The notes below the pieces were generated by a model, which did not search any database, was not told the origin of the DNA, and was given only the letters and a program-made list of their open reading frames with translations. Below, one piece after another: positions 1 to 6,075 of a stretch of 34,412 nucleotides of DNA; the first letter of the stretch is position 1, and every line of letters starts with the position of its first letter. Made by a program: the position numbers and the translations under genes. The DNA is from Clostridia bacterium (lineage in GTDB: Bacteria > Bacillota > Clostridia > Oscillospirales > Acutalibacteraceae), in assembly GCA_017431035.1 (NCBI GenBank), contig JAFRLW010000016.1:1-34412 (forward strand), read 5' to 3'.

Positions 1-769
1 CAACACCAGCGAGATAGCCGTTTCTCTCATCCGCCAAAGTCGCTATGGCAAAGCCTAATTCTTCCGGTTTGCCCATATGCTCTTCTGCGGCAAACTTTAT
101 AAGATATCCGCCGTTTTCCTTTTCGGCGTTGCCCATATCGGTTGAGATAAGTCCCGGGCTGAGTGATACAACCCTAATACCTTTTTTGCCGTATTCAAAG
201 GCGCATTTTGCCGCATACCAGCAAACAAAGTTTTTGGAAATAGCATAAGCAAAACCTGCTTTTTGATAGTCGGTTTTAGCGATGTTTGCTCTTTTTAATA
301 TCTTTTTAACAAAGGCTTCCTCATCGGTTTCGGCAAGGGGATATGCTTTTTTGGGTATTATAAAGTTCGGCAGCGAGTAAGCGGAGTTTGAGGATATGTC
401 GACAATAACACTGCCTTCACTCATCAATTTACTGAACTCTTCGTTCACGTAAACGGTGCCAAGCGCATTGATACGAAGCAGTTTTTCGCCGTTTGTTTGC
501 GCAGGGCTCATACCTGCCGAGTTGATAACGTTTGTTATAGTGCCGAGCGTTGCGGCATAATTTGCAAGTTCACGAACGCTTTTTCTGTCAGAGGTATCAA
601 CGGCGTGAGCATAAGCCTCAAAACCGAGTTCTTTTAGTTCTTCTACCGCTTTTTCAAGTTTTGCAACCGTTCTGCCGGCTATGACAATAACCCTGTCTTT
701 AGGCATAAACTTTGCCGCCTCAAGACCCATACCGCTGCCGCCACCGGTAATAACACATACTTTTTTCAT
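1..769 (-). CDS. SDR-family NAD(P)-dependent oxidoreductase (3' end outside window)
   Basis: Classical short-chain dehydrogenase/reductase, cut off at its C-terminus by the window edge. Seen: the N-terminus MKKVCVITGG runs into the Rossmann cofactor motif TGGGSGMG (residues 8-15), followed by a YxxxK catalytic pair (Y175/K179, in YAISK) with a serine-rich strand (DISSNS) upstream. The C-terminal part has SPGLISTDMG, the usual segment after the active site. The substrate cannot be read from the sequence. The start ATG lies 3 nt after the stop of the upstream LtrA-like gene and uses an SD (AAAGGAG) inside that gene's last codons, so the two are co-transcribed and probably translationally coupled. 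Confidence 0.9.
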   Translation of the reverse strand, partial: MKKVCVITGGGSGMGLEAAKFMPKDRVIVIAGRTVAKLEKAVEELKELGFEAYAHAVDTSDRKSVRELANYAATLGTITNVINSAGMSPAQTNGEKLLRINALGTVYVNEEFSKLMSEGSVIVDISSNSAYSLPNFIIPKKAYPLAETDEEAFVKKILKRANIAKTDYQKAGFAYAISKNFVCWYAAKCAFEYGKKGIRVVSLSPGLISTDMGNAEKENGGYLIKFAAEEHMGKPEELGFAIATLADERNGYLAGV

Positions 770-772
770 TTT

Positions 773-1933
773 TTATTCTCCTTTATTATAAGTATTTATC
801 TTTTTGTCTTGCGCTTTTGAAAAATAGTAAAGCACAAAAAACACAGCAAAAACAAACAATACCGTAATGGCGATGTTTATAATCATTTGACTTCTTGAAA
901 CAAACATACCGCCTATAAAGACAAGGCATATTATAACAGCCGACAAAATAAAACTCACGCTCGGTTTGCAGTTTTGTTTTGCATAGCGCCTTGTTGCCAT
1001 AAGGCAGGTGTAATACAGAACAATGGAAATTGAAATAAAAAGTATTTTCGCCACAAGGTTTACGTCAGCAATTCTCATAAACTCAAGCGCCGCCGTAACG
1101 TTATTAAGGGCAAAGATTAAAAACATATGTATAATGATATAGCCTATTCCGTTTGTGCGTTTTTCCCGGTCTAAAAGGTGGTCGTATAAAACGCCGTATG
1201 ACAAAAACAAACCCACCACAATTAAAAACGCCATAGCGCAAAAATAAAGACTGTTAAAACTAAATCCGCCCTTAAAATACTCTGAAATGGCAATTATCAT
1301 CTCACCGAAAGTAAAAACAACGTAAAGCATAACCCTCTCTGAGAGGTGGCTGAAATCGACTACGTCCTCACCGTTGTCTTTGCCTGAAACGGCGGTTATA
1401 AGTATAGTAATAAGTATTGCCGCAACTGAGAGGTATGAGGTGCCCATTTTATTAAACTCAAATACAGAGCCTATAATAATAAGCGCTTCGAAAAATATCA
1501 CCGCAGACATTCTTGTTATCCGCTTTTTGTGTTCTGTATCTTCTTTGTGATGACGGTATTCTATCACGTACTGCAAGGCTATATTTATCAAAATAAGCGC
1601 CCAAGCCACGTGATATTCAGTATGGTATTTTTGCCAGTCGTTTCTCGTAGCGTCGCCTATAAAATACATAAGGAACATATTTATGAAAAGCATAATATGG
1701 TCTCTTACACTTTGCCTGCCGTAAACGTTTATATAATATGTGGTCATGGTCCACATTTGTATAACCGCAAAGGTGCAAATTATATAATTTATAAAAGTCA
1801 AGCCGTCAACAAATCCGCCGCTTATATTGTGCAAAAGAGAATTGTTTCGCCCTATGATATAAACAAAAATCAGGTCGTAGATAAGTTCTATATATTCTAC
1901 TTTTTTCTCTTTCCTGTTAAGAAGAACACTCAC
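773..1933 (-). CDS. LtrA-like (low temperature requirement A) multi-pass membrane protein
   Basis: About 386 aa, almost entirely hydrophobic with roughly ten predicted membrane segments. Near the N-terminus it has the LtrA family signature: a charged stretch followed by VEYIELIYDLIFVYIIG, which matches the ELxxDLxFV pattern of PF06772. The biochemical role of LtrA proteins is not established. I chose the GTG at 1931-1933 as the start. It has an SD (TTTGAGGT) at proper distance, while the ATG 45 nt upstream (1976-1978) overlaps the -10 hexamer of a near-consensus promoter and so cannot be in the mRNA. The gene is followed after 3 nt by the SDR gene, suggesting a two-gene transcript. Confidence 0.75.
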   Translation of the reverse strand: MSVLLNRKEKKVEYIELIYDLIFVYIIGRNNSLLHNISGGFVDGLTFINYIICTFAVIQMWTMTTYYINVYGRQSVRDHIMLFINMFLMYFIGDATRNDWQKYHTEYHVAWALILINIALQYVIEYRHHKEDTEHKKRITRMSAVIFFEALIIIGSVFEFNKMGTSYLSVAAILITILITAVSGKDNGEDVVDFSHLSERVMLYVVFTFGEMIIAISEYFKGGFSFNSLYFCAMAFLIVVGLFLSYGVLYDHLLDREKRTNGIGYIIIHMFLIFALNNVTAALEFMRIADVNLVAKILFISISIVLYYTCLMATRRYAKQNCKPSVSFILSAVIICLVFIGGMFVSRSQMIINIAITVLFVFAVFFVLYYFSKAQDKKINTYNKGE

Positions 1934-1968
1934 CGCTTTTACCTCAAAAAAATTATTATTACCGGAAA

Positions 1969-1997
1969 AGTATATCATATTTTTACCGATTGTTCAA
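1969..1997 (-). promoter_or_regulatory. Promoter of the LtrA-SDR transcript
   Basis: On the minus strand, a -35 TTGAAC (1992-1997), a 17-nt spacer and a -10 TATACT (1969-1974) form a good vegetative promoter. It sits just downstream of the terminator of the XRE gene and places the transcript start near 1962, before the GTG at 1933. Confidence 0.7.
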
Positions 1998-2007
1998 TTA
2001 TTATGGT

Positions 2008-2035
2008 AAAAAAAGACGCCATAGGCGTCTTTTTT
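2008..2035 (-). terminator. Rho-independent terminator after the XRE gene
   Basis: The hairpin AAAAAGACGCC / loop ATA / GGCGTCTTTTTT is flanked by A and T runs, so it can work in either direction. It starts at the stop codon of the minus-strand XRE gene and separates it from the LtrA promoter. Confidence 0.85.
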
Positions 2036-2273
2036 ATATTTCAAGTAAATCCTTAAAATCTTTTTTCAGCACTTTTGATAACGAAACCAGTTCAATATCG
2101 GTTACAAATCTTTTGCCGCATTCTATACGCTGTATGGCGTTTTTATCAACGTCAAGCCCGTAGAGTTGCAGTCTGTCGGCAAGTTCTCTTTGGGAAATAT
2201 TCAACGCTTTGCGATATTTTGCAATATTTATCCCGCAAATATTGTTTTTTCCGTCTTTAGATTTGTTAATAAA
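2034..2273 (-). CDS. Small XRE-family (Cro/CI-type HTH) transcriptional regulator
   Basis: About 79 aa, essentially one helix-turn-helix domain: IAKYRKALNISQRELADRLQ, then DKNAIQRIECGKR, the usual order of an HTH_XRE (PF01381) domain. No second domain is present. I place the start at the internal ATG (MFINKSKDG), which has a GTGAGG SD 5 nt upstream; an ATG 24 nt earlier lies before that SD. The gene diverges from a zinc-ribbon membrane protein, and the intergenic region holds two TGACA-type palindromes, so the regulator probably controls the divergent gene and itself. The latter is inference. Confidence 0.8.
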   Translation of the reverse strand, partial: FINKSKDGKNNICGINIAKYRKALNISQRELADRLQLYGLDVDKNAIQRIECGKRFVTDIELVSLSKVLKKDFKDLLEI

Positions 2274-2290
2274 CATATAAACCTCACTTT

Positions 2291-2311
2291 TTGACATTTA
2301 GTGCTTGTCAA
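2291..2311. promoter_or_regulatory. Candidate operator 1 for the XRE regulator
   Basis: Perfect inverted repeat TTGACA-9 nt-TGTCAA. Its right arm overlaps the -35 box (2305-2310) of the divergent zinc-ribbon gene. Its half-site matches that of the second palindrome, whose centre is about 53 bp away, close to five helical turns. Confidence 0.5.
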
Positions 2312-2333
2312 CAGTAAAATTATATGCTATAAT
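2305..2333 (+). promoter_or_regulatory. Promoter of the zinc-ribbon membrane protein gene
   Basis: -35 TTGTCA (2305-2310), 17-nt spacer, perfect -10 TATAAT (2328-2333). It is the best promoter for the plus-strand gene starting at 2382. A weaker minus-strand -10 (2319-2324, TATAAT) lies inside the spacer and may serve the XRE gene, giving overlapping divergent promoters. Confidence 0.7.
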
Positions 2334-2344
2334 CATACAAAATA

Positions 2345-2363
2345 TGACATTCACAAGATGTCA
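2345..2363. promoter_or_regulatory. Candidate operator 2 for the XRE regulator
   Basis: Perfect inverted repeat TGACAT-7 nt-ATGTCA. It lies just downstream of the predicted transcript start of the zinc-ribbon gene and overlaps the place where a -35 of the divergent XRE gene would be. It shares the TGACA half-site with operator 1. Confidence 0.5.
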
Positions 2364-2381
2364 AAAAAAGGAGAAGAAAAT

Positions 2382-2669
2382 ATGGCAATAAACAAAAAAT
2401 GTCCCAAATGCGGAAGTACGCATGTTCAACTATCAAACGAAAGGAGTAAACATGGCTGTTTGTGGTTTCTTATTTTCGGACTTTACTATATTGGGTTGTT
2501 GTTTGTTAAATGGATAATAGGCTTTATGATTTTTTGTTTCTATGACTGGTATATGTCTATTATAAAAAAATCAACAGGGAAAGGCTATGTTTGGAAGTGC
2601 AGAAAGTGGTTTTCAGGCAATAAAAGGGTATTTTATTGCCACGATTGCGGATACAATTTCAAAGCATGA
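2382..2669 (+). CDS. Small zinc-ribbon membrane protein, function unknown
   Basis: 95 aa. The N-terminus carries CPKCGSTHVQLS and the C-terminus CHDCGYNFKA, so two CxxC knuckles could form one zinc ribbon. Between them lies a hydrophobic stretch (residues about 27-58, CLWFLIFGLYYIG and following) that would cross or dip into the membrane once or twice. The start ATG has a strong SD (AAAAGGAGAAG); upstream in-frame codons lie before the SD and across the promoter and are rejected. I know similar uncharacterised Firmicutes proteins but no function. The divergent XRE regulator and shared palindromes suggest a regulated pair. Confidence 0.75.
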   Translation: MAINKKCPKCGSTHVQLSNERSKHGCLWFLIFGLYYIGLLFVKWIIGFMIFCFYDWYMSIIKKSTGKGYVWKCRKWFSGNKRVFYCHDCGYNFKA

Positions 2670-2684
2670 TAAATATTTATCCCC

Positions 2685-2713
2685 TTGCAAACCCGTTTAT
2701 TAAATGGTAAAAT
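2685..2713 (+). promoter_or_regulatory. Promoter of the DUF308-like gene
   Basis: -35 TTGCAA (2685-2690), 17-nt spacer, -10 TAAAAT (2708-2713), followed by a strong SD (AAAGGAGAGGGG, from 2722) ahead of the ATG at 2738. No terminator is visible between the zinc-ribbon gene and this promoter. Confidence 0.6.
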
Positions 2714-2737
2714 AATAATATAAAGGAGAGGGGATAT

Positions 2738-3268
2738 ATGAACAATAAAGGAAATAAAACACCTGCACTTTTATTTGTGCTTTTTGAAATAGCCGTAGGC
2801 GTCCTGCTTTTCCGTGACCCCGAAGGTTTCTCAATGACCATTATCAAGATTTTGGGTATCGTTTCACTCGCTATAGGAATAGTTTATCTTTTATCCTATT
2901 TTTCAAACAGAAAAAAATACGGAAGCGGCGGATACGGGTTGCTCATTTTATCGGTGCCCGCCATTATAATCGGCGCTGTTTGTGCTATTTTGCCCAAATG
3001 GGTGTATAGCCTATTTGCCGTTGCGGTTGTGATTTACGGTATAGTTCTCATAGTCACTTCCGTTTTCAAAACGAGAAATTATTTCGAAAGCAAAAAGTTA
3101 GGTTTTCCGGTGTCAAAACTCACAATACTAAGCGCCGTATTATCGCTTATACTCGGAATAGTGATAACGATAAATCCTTTTGGCGCCACCGAGTTTGCTT
3201 TCACCTTTGCAGGTATCTCGCTTATAATAGAAGCGGTGATTGACTTTATAGCCCTTATTATTGTTTAA
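2738..3268 (+). CDS. DUF308/HdeD-like integral membrane protein
   Basis: 176 aa with about six membrane segments arranged as repeated pairs of helices, each pair ending in short glycine- and isoleucine-rich turns (for example ILGIVSLAIGIVYLL). This is the pattern of the DUF308/HdeD family. HdeD is linked to acid resistance in enterobacteria, but for Firmicutes members no role is established and none is claimed here. The gene has its own promoter and ends in a strong terminator, so it is monocistronic. Confidence 0.7.
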   Translation: MNNKGNKTPALLFVLFEIAVGVLLFRDPEGFSMTIIKILGIVSLAIGIVYLLSYFSNRKKYGSGGYGLLILSVPAIIIGAVCAILPKWVYSLFAVAVVIYGIVLIVTSVFKTRNYFESKKLGFPVSKLTILSAVLSLILGIVITINPFGATEFAFTFAGISLIIEAVIDFIALIIV

Positions 3269-3273
3269 TAATT

Positions 3274-3308
3274 GAAAAAGCCCGACAGTATTACTGTCGG
3301 GTTTTTTT
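3274..3308. terminator. Bidirectional terminator between convergent genes
   Basis: Stem CCCGACAG / loop TATTA / CTGTCGGG (3281-3301) flanked by an A run on the left and T7 on the right. It serves the DUF308-like gene on the plus strand and the M50 protease gene on the minus strand. Confidence 0.9.
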
Positions 3309-3906
3309 ATTCTTTTTTCATAAAAAGAGCGCAAAACATTATATAAAAAGCGGCAAAAATAAGGGATAAGTTTTTTACACCGCTTAGATAAACGTATATG
3401 GCGCCCGATAGAAAAAGCAGAGAAATAAAAAACGACATATAAGTCAGTATCCTCTCTGATAAATTATAGGAAAACTTTTTATATAAAAGGCCTACAAGTA
3501 TTGTTCCGCCGTCAAGTCCACGGGCAGGAAGCAGGTTAAAAAGTCCCAGCGCCAAATTAACTCCGGCAAAATACAGTACGCCCTCTCTTTTATATAAATA
3601 ATAGTTCATAAATGAGGTAAGCGCTACGGCGATATTAAGCATAGGCCCCGATAGAGATATTAAAAATATATTTCCGCCGTAGTCACTCTTTCGCCGTGTT
3701 ATCTCTATTCCGCAGGGGACAAAACGTATACTGCTCGGCAAAGTGTCGTACACAAAAAGACAAAACAAATGTCCCGCCTCGTGAATTAAGGCGGCGGCAA
3801 AGGCTTTGAGAAAAAGCCCCGTTTTGTCAATTAAAAGCACAAGACAAATAACAAGGCAAAAGGGAAAAGAAACGTAGATTTTAATGCCAAAAAGATTAAA
3901 TCTCAT
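3307..3906 (-). CDS. M50-family intramembrane metalloprotease, SpoIVFB-like
   Basis: 199 aa site-2 protease. Seen: zinc-binding HEAGH (H42, E43, H46) within the first membrane helices, and the third zinc ligand in NLLPARGLDGG (D132), with several other hydrophobic helices. Family knowledge: SpoIVFB cleaves pro-sigma-K at the forespore membrane in sporulating Firmicutes. This protein ends after the membrane domain and lacks the C-terminal CBS domain of Bacillus SpoIVFB, so its substrate is uncertain. The upstream small membrane protein overlaps its start by 11 nt, which parallels the spoIVFA-spoIVFB arrangement and implies translational coupling. Confidence 0.85.
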   Translation of the reverse strand: MRFNLFGIKIYVSFPFCLVICLVLLIDKTGLFLKAFAAALIHEAGHLFCLFVYDTLPSSIRFVPCGIEITRRKSDYGGNIFLISLSGPMLNIAVALTSFMNYYLYKREGVLYFAGVNLALGLFNLLPARGLDGGTILVGLLYKKFSYNLSERILTYMSFFISLLFLSGAIYVYLSGVKNLSLIFAAFYIMFCALFMKKE

Positions 3907-4102
3907 CTTTTATTCTTTCAAGCAGCTCGTCGGCGCTTGTTTCCTCTAAAATATGAGAGGTATAATATTTTATAACCGCCTTGTGTGTTTTCGGGAAAAA
4001 CTTTGTCGCAAATATTAAAAATATAAGCAGCGCCACGCATATAGTTTCCGTCAAAACTGTTATTGCAAAAATGCTGTTTTTTGTTTTATTATCTCTTGCC
4101 AC
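3896..4102 (-). CDS. Small single-pass membrane protein upstream of SpoIVFB-like protease
   Basis: About 68 aa: a short basic N-terminus, one strong membrane segment (about residues 10-35, FAITVLTETICVALLIFLIF), then an extracytoplasmic tail ending SADELLERIKDEI. I chose the GTG at 4100-4102 because the SD (AGAAGGGTG) sits 6 nt upstream; the GTG three codons earlier is inside that SD. The position resembles SpoIVFA, the membrane regulator of SpoIVFB, and the topology resembles the N-terminal anchor of SpoIVFA-type M23 proteins, but there is no LytM/peptidase domain. The role is therefore inferred from context only. Confidence 0.55.
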   Translation of the reverse strand: MARDNKTKNSIFAITVLTETICVALLIFLIFATKFFPKTHKAVIKYYTSHILEETSADELLERIKDEI

Positions 4103-4119
4103 GTTGTTCACCCTTCTGC

Positions 4120-4148
4120 TTGAAATAAATAATAAAAAATGTTATATT
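4120..4148 (+). promoter_or_regulatory. Promoter of the LUD-domain gene
   Basis: -35 TTGAAA (4120-4125), 17-nt spacer, -10 TATATT (4143-4148) in an A+T-rich divergent intergenic region. Confidence 0.6.
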
Positions 4149-4194
4149 AAAATATATTAAAAAAGTAATCGGTTTATGAAAGGTGAAAAGTTTT

Positions 4195-4848
4195 ATGGAA
4201 AATGTTCTTGAAAAAGTATCTCGTGCACTGAATAAAAATAACATAAACGCCCTTTTGTTCCAAAATACACCTGCGGCTGTGGATTATCTTAAATCGGTCT
4301 TAAAGGCGGGGGAAACCGTGACCTGCGGCGGAAGTGTAACCCTTGCGGAGTCGGGCGTATATTCTCTGATATCAAACGGAGATTATAACTTTTTAGACCG
4401 CACAAAACTATCGGGCGAAAAAATGGAAACTGCCGCCTTTTATAAAAACACTCTCTCGGCGGATAGTTATTTTTGTTCGGCAAATGCCGTGACCGAAAAT
4501 GGTGAGATAGTAAACGTTGACGGTATGGGAAATAGAATTACCGCATCCGCTTTCGGCCCTGAAAGAGTGTTTATGATAGTGGGAAAAAATAAAATTGTAA
4601 AGGATTTGGAAGAGGCGTTTTTAAGAATAAAAAGGGTAGCCTCGCCCCGCAACGCAGTAAGATTATCTTTGCCGACGCCCTGCGCTAAAATAGGCAAATG
4701 CGTGTCACTTCTTAAAAGCGACAAACCGGGTATTACCGACGGCTGTGACTCGCCATACCGTATATGCAGGGATTATCTGATTTTGGGCAAACAAAACGAC
4801 TCAAAAAGAATTACCGTTCTTCTTGTAAACGAAGAACTCGGATATTAA
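4195..4848 (+). CDS. LUD-domain protein (lactate-utilization/DUF162 family)
   Basis: 217 aa, a single LUD domain. Seen: the conserved GGSVTLAESG segment, FLDR, SADSYFCSANAVTENGEIVNVDG, and the C-terminal PCAKIGKCVSLL with a cysteine pair. This matches stand-alone LUD proteins related to LutC/YkgG, an NADH-dehydrogenase- or hydrolase-like fold of unclear reaction when found alone. No LutA or LutB genes are nearby, so lactate oxidation cannot be claimed. The start ATG follows the SD AAAGGTG by 9 nt; a GTG four codons upstream is part of that SD. The gene has its own promoter and terminator. Confidence 0.85.
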   Translation: MENVLEKVSRALNKNNINALLFQNTPAAVDYLKSVLKAGETVTCGGSVTLAESGVYSLISNGDYNFLDRTKLSGEKMETAAFYKNTLSADSYFCSANAVTENGEIVNVDGMGNRITASAFGPERVFMIVGKNKIVKDLEEAFLRIKRVASPRNAVRLSLPTPCAKIGKCVSLLKSDKPGITDGCDSPYRICRDYLILGKQNDSKRITVLLVNEELGY

Positions 4849-4852
4849 ACGG

Positions 4853-4888
4853 AAAGTCCCGAGGTTAAACCCTCGGGACTTAATTTAT
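4853..4888. terminator. Terminator, usable by both strands
   Basis: Stem GTCCCGAGG (4856-4864) / loop TTAAAC / CCTCGGGAC (4871-4879), followed by a T-rich tail on the plus strand. It ends the LUD gene and could also stop the orphan minus-strand transcript that starts near 5149. Confidence 0.75.
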
Positions 4889-5150
4889 TGTTATTTGTAC
4901 TTTACTTGTACATTGGAGTTCACTCGTTTCTTAAATCTATTTCTTTTATATAAAACCAAATCATATCAAAACACTCGCTTTATAATTTGCTTTATAGATT
5001 ATATAGATTAAACAAGTTATATTTTAATGCCCCTCAACTTGAAAATCGGGGACGTTACATTTTCATCGGACTCACCTCTTTTTTTATTTTTGTTGACTGT
5101 TAGGTGGAGTATCAATTTTCATTTTGTTTTTTTCTCCTTTCTTCTTTCTG
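4885..5150 (-). ncRNA. Candidate orphan minus-strand transcript (small RNA or leader-peptide RNA)
   Basis: This A+T-rich stretch contains no convincing gene on either strand. A perfect consensus promoter (5156-5184) reads leftward into it and the two-way terminator at 4853-4888 closes it, predicting an RNA of about 260-290 nt. Within it are an SD followed by a 12-codon frame (5084-5122), a second SD-like GAGGTG before ATG AAA ATG TAA (5055-5066), and a hairpin with CCCC/GGGG arms (about 5031-5052). No RNA family is recognised. It could be a small regulatory RNA, a short-peptide mRNA or the remains of a lost gene. Confidence 0.35.
5084..5122 (-). CDS. Possible 12-aa microprotein in the orphan transcript
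   Basis: ATG AAA ATT GAT ACT CCA CCT AAC, then AGT CAA CAA AAA and TAA. A strong SD (AAGGAG, 5134-5139) lies 11 nt upstream, behind a consensus promoter. The peptide shows no recognisable motif. It is reported because of its signals, not its sequence, and may be a leader peptide or nothing. Confidence 0.2.
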   Translation of the reverse strand: MKIDTPPNSQQK

Positions 5151-5155
5151 TCTAT

Positions 5156-5184
5156 ATTATAATGCAATATATACAAAATGTCAA
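5156..5184 (-). promoter_or_regulatory. Perfect consensus promoter without a recognised gene
   Basis: Minus strand: -35 TTGACA (5179-5184), 17-nt spacer, -10 TATAAT (5156-5161). Both hexamers are exact consensus, as strong as the 5S rRNA promoter in this window. Confidence 0.75.
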
Positions 5185-5267
5185 TATAAAAATTAAAAAA
5201 ATTATGAATATAGCACAAAAACTATCAACATCGCACAGGTTATTACAATTAAATTATAATATTACCG

Positions 5268-5296
5268 TTGACTTGGCGGCATACTTATACTAAAAT
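5268..5296 (+). promoter_or_regulatory. Promoter of the DUF1292 gene
   Basis: -35 TTGACT (5268-5273), 17-nt spacer, -10 TAAAAT (5291-5296), followed by SD TAAGGAG ahead of the ATG at 5327. Confidence 0.65.
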
Positions 5297-5326
5297 ATTT
5301 ATGTAAAAATTATAAGGAGAAAACAA

Positions 5327-5638
5327 ATGAGCGAGAAAGAAACACAAAAAGAATACGATCCCGATATCATCACCCTTGCCGATGATGAGGGAAAAGAATA
5401 TACCTTTGAGGTGCTTGACGCCATAGAAACCGATGATGGCAGATATTTGGCGCTTTTGCCTCAATACAGTGACCCTGCAAAAATGCTTGAAGACTCAGGC
5501 GAACTTGTAATCGTTAAAGAAGAAGAGGAAAACGGCGAGGAGTTCTTCAGCGAAATAGAAGACGACGAGGAATATGAAACCATAGCCGACGCCTTTACCG
5601 ACCGTCTTCAAAACTTCTTTGAAATAGAAGAAGAATAA
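5327..5638 (+). CDS. DUF1292 domain protein (YrzB-like)
   Basis: 103 aa, very acidic. The N-terminal half has the DUF1292 pattern IITLADDEGKEYTFEVLDAIE followed by DDGRYLALLPQ; the C-terminal half is a Glu/Asp-rich tail (for example EIEDDEEYETIADAF). YrzB-type proteins often sit beside yrrK/ruvX and alaS in Bacillus, but here the gene stands alone with its own promoter and is followed by a probable 6S RNA. The function is unknown. The start is supported by a TAAGGAG SD. Confidence 0.9.
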   Translation: MSEKETQKEYDPDIITLADDEGKEYTFEVLDAIETDDGRYLALLPQYSDPAKMLEDSGELVIVKEEEENGEEFFSEIEDDEEYETIADAFTDRLQNFFEIEEE

Positions 5639-5664
5639 AAACAAAAAAGGCAGAAAAACTAAAT

Positions 5665-5858
5665 ATCATCCTGCTCTGTTCGTGTATCGGCTTTTTATAG
5701 CCTCACAAGTTTATTTTAGGGATTTGCTTTAAGACAGACCGTGTGCAGACCTCCCACGGCTTTGCCGAATATGGACGAAGGGAGCCTAAAGTCTGTCTAA
5801 CATAACCCACCTGAAAAAATCAGGTTATTATATAATCCGTTACGGCAGAGCGGGAGCA
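5665..5858 (+). ncRNA. ssrS: Probable 6S RNA (SsrS)
   Basis: About 190 nt with the 6S architecture. The ends pair in a closing stem (CCTGCTCTG at 5670-5678 with CAGAGCGGG at 5846-5854) that continues as GTATCGG against CCGTTAC with one mismatch. A long apical arm follows (GACAGAC at 5733-5739 with GTCTGTC near 5791-5797, and CTCCC with GGGAG inside it). A large open central region carries a short hairpin on its 3' side (ACCTGA/TCAGGT, near 5809-5825), as in other 6S RNAs. 6S RNA binds the housekeeping RNA polymerase holoenzyme by mimicking an open promoter. A terminator follows immediately. No clear promoter is seen, so it may be processed from the DUF1292 transcript. Confidence 0.72.
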
Positions 5859-5890
5859 AAAAATCTCGTTTTAGTAACGAGATTTTTTTA
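5858..5890 (+). terminator. Terminator after 6S RNA
   Basis: Stem AATCTCGTT / loop TTAGT / AACGAGATT followed by T7. Confidence 0.9.
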
Positions 5891-5985
5891 TCCAACGCGA
5901 AAGCGTTGGTATATCATCACACCTCAAGGTGTGTATATCATCGCCCGTAAGGGCGCATATCATCACGGCAAAGCCGTGTATATTC
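5891..5985. repeat. Tandem hairpin array with TATATCAT linkers
   Basis: Four short hairpins of unrelated sequence are joined by near-identical 8-nt linkers. H1 5892-5909 is CCAACGC-GAAA-GCGTTGG. H2 5918-5933 is CACACC-TCAA-GGTGTG. H3 5942-5955 is CGCCC-GTAA-GGGCG. H4 5964-5978 is CACGGC-AAA-GCCGTG. Linkers TATATCAT (5910-5917 and 5934-5941) and CATATCAT (5956-5963) separate them; a truncated TATATTCC follows H4. Stems differ while pairing is kept, which implies selection on structure or a generating mechanism. I believe similar linker-hairpin runs occur in other gut Clostridia but cannot name a family. Confidence 0.8.
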
Positions 5986-6019
5986 CGCATTTATATTTAC
6001 TTTTAGCAAAATTATAACA

Positions 6020-6056
6020 AAACACCGCAGTCTTTTCGGACAGCGGTGTCTTTTGT
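6020..6056 (-). terminator. Terminator after the P-loop gene
   Basis: ACACCGC (6022-6028) pairs with GCGGTGT (6043-6049), with a further short stem GTC/GAC inside. A- and T-rich flanks on both sides make it usable in both directions. It closes the pgi-side minus-strand unit. Confidence 0.75.
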
Positions 6057-6075
6057 TTATAAAACCGGTATGAAA

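Noticed and set aside
1529-2056. Plus-strand 175-codon frame
   Set aside because: Antisense to the LtrA-like gene, no SD, no recognisable domain, and it runs through a terminator and a promoter.
4195-4848. Lactate utilization operon
   Set aside because: Only a single LUD-domain gene is present, with its own promoter and terminator; no LutA or LutB partners.
5027-5293. Plus-strand open frame of 88 codons
   Set aside because: No SD, low-complexity A+T-rich composition, and it crosses the orphan minus-strand promoter and the DUF1292 promoter.
5891-5985. CRISPR array
   Set aside because: The constant element is only 8 nt, the variable parts are self-complementary hairpins, and there are no cas genes.
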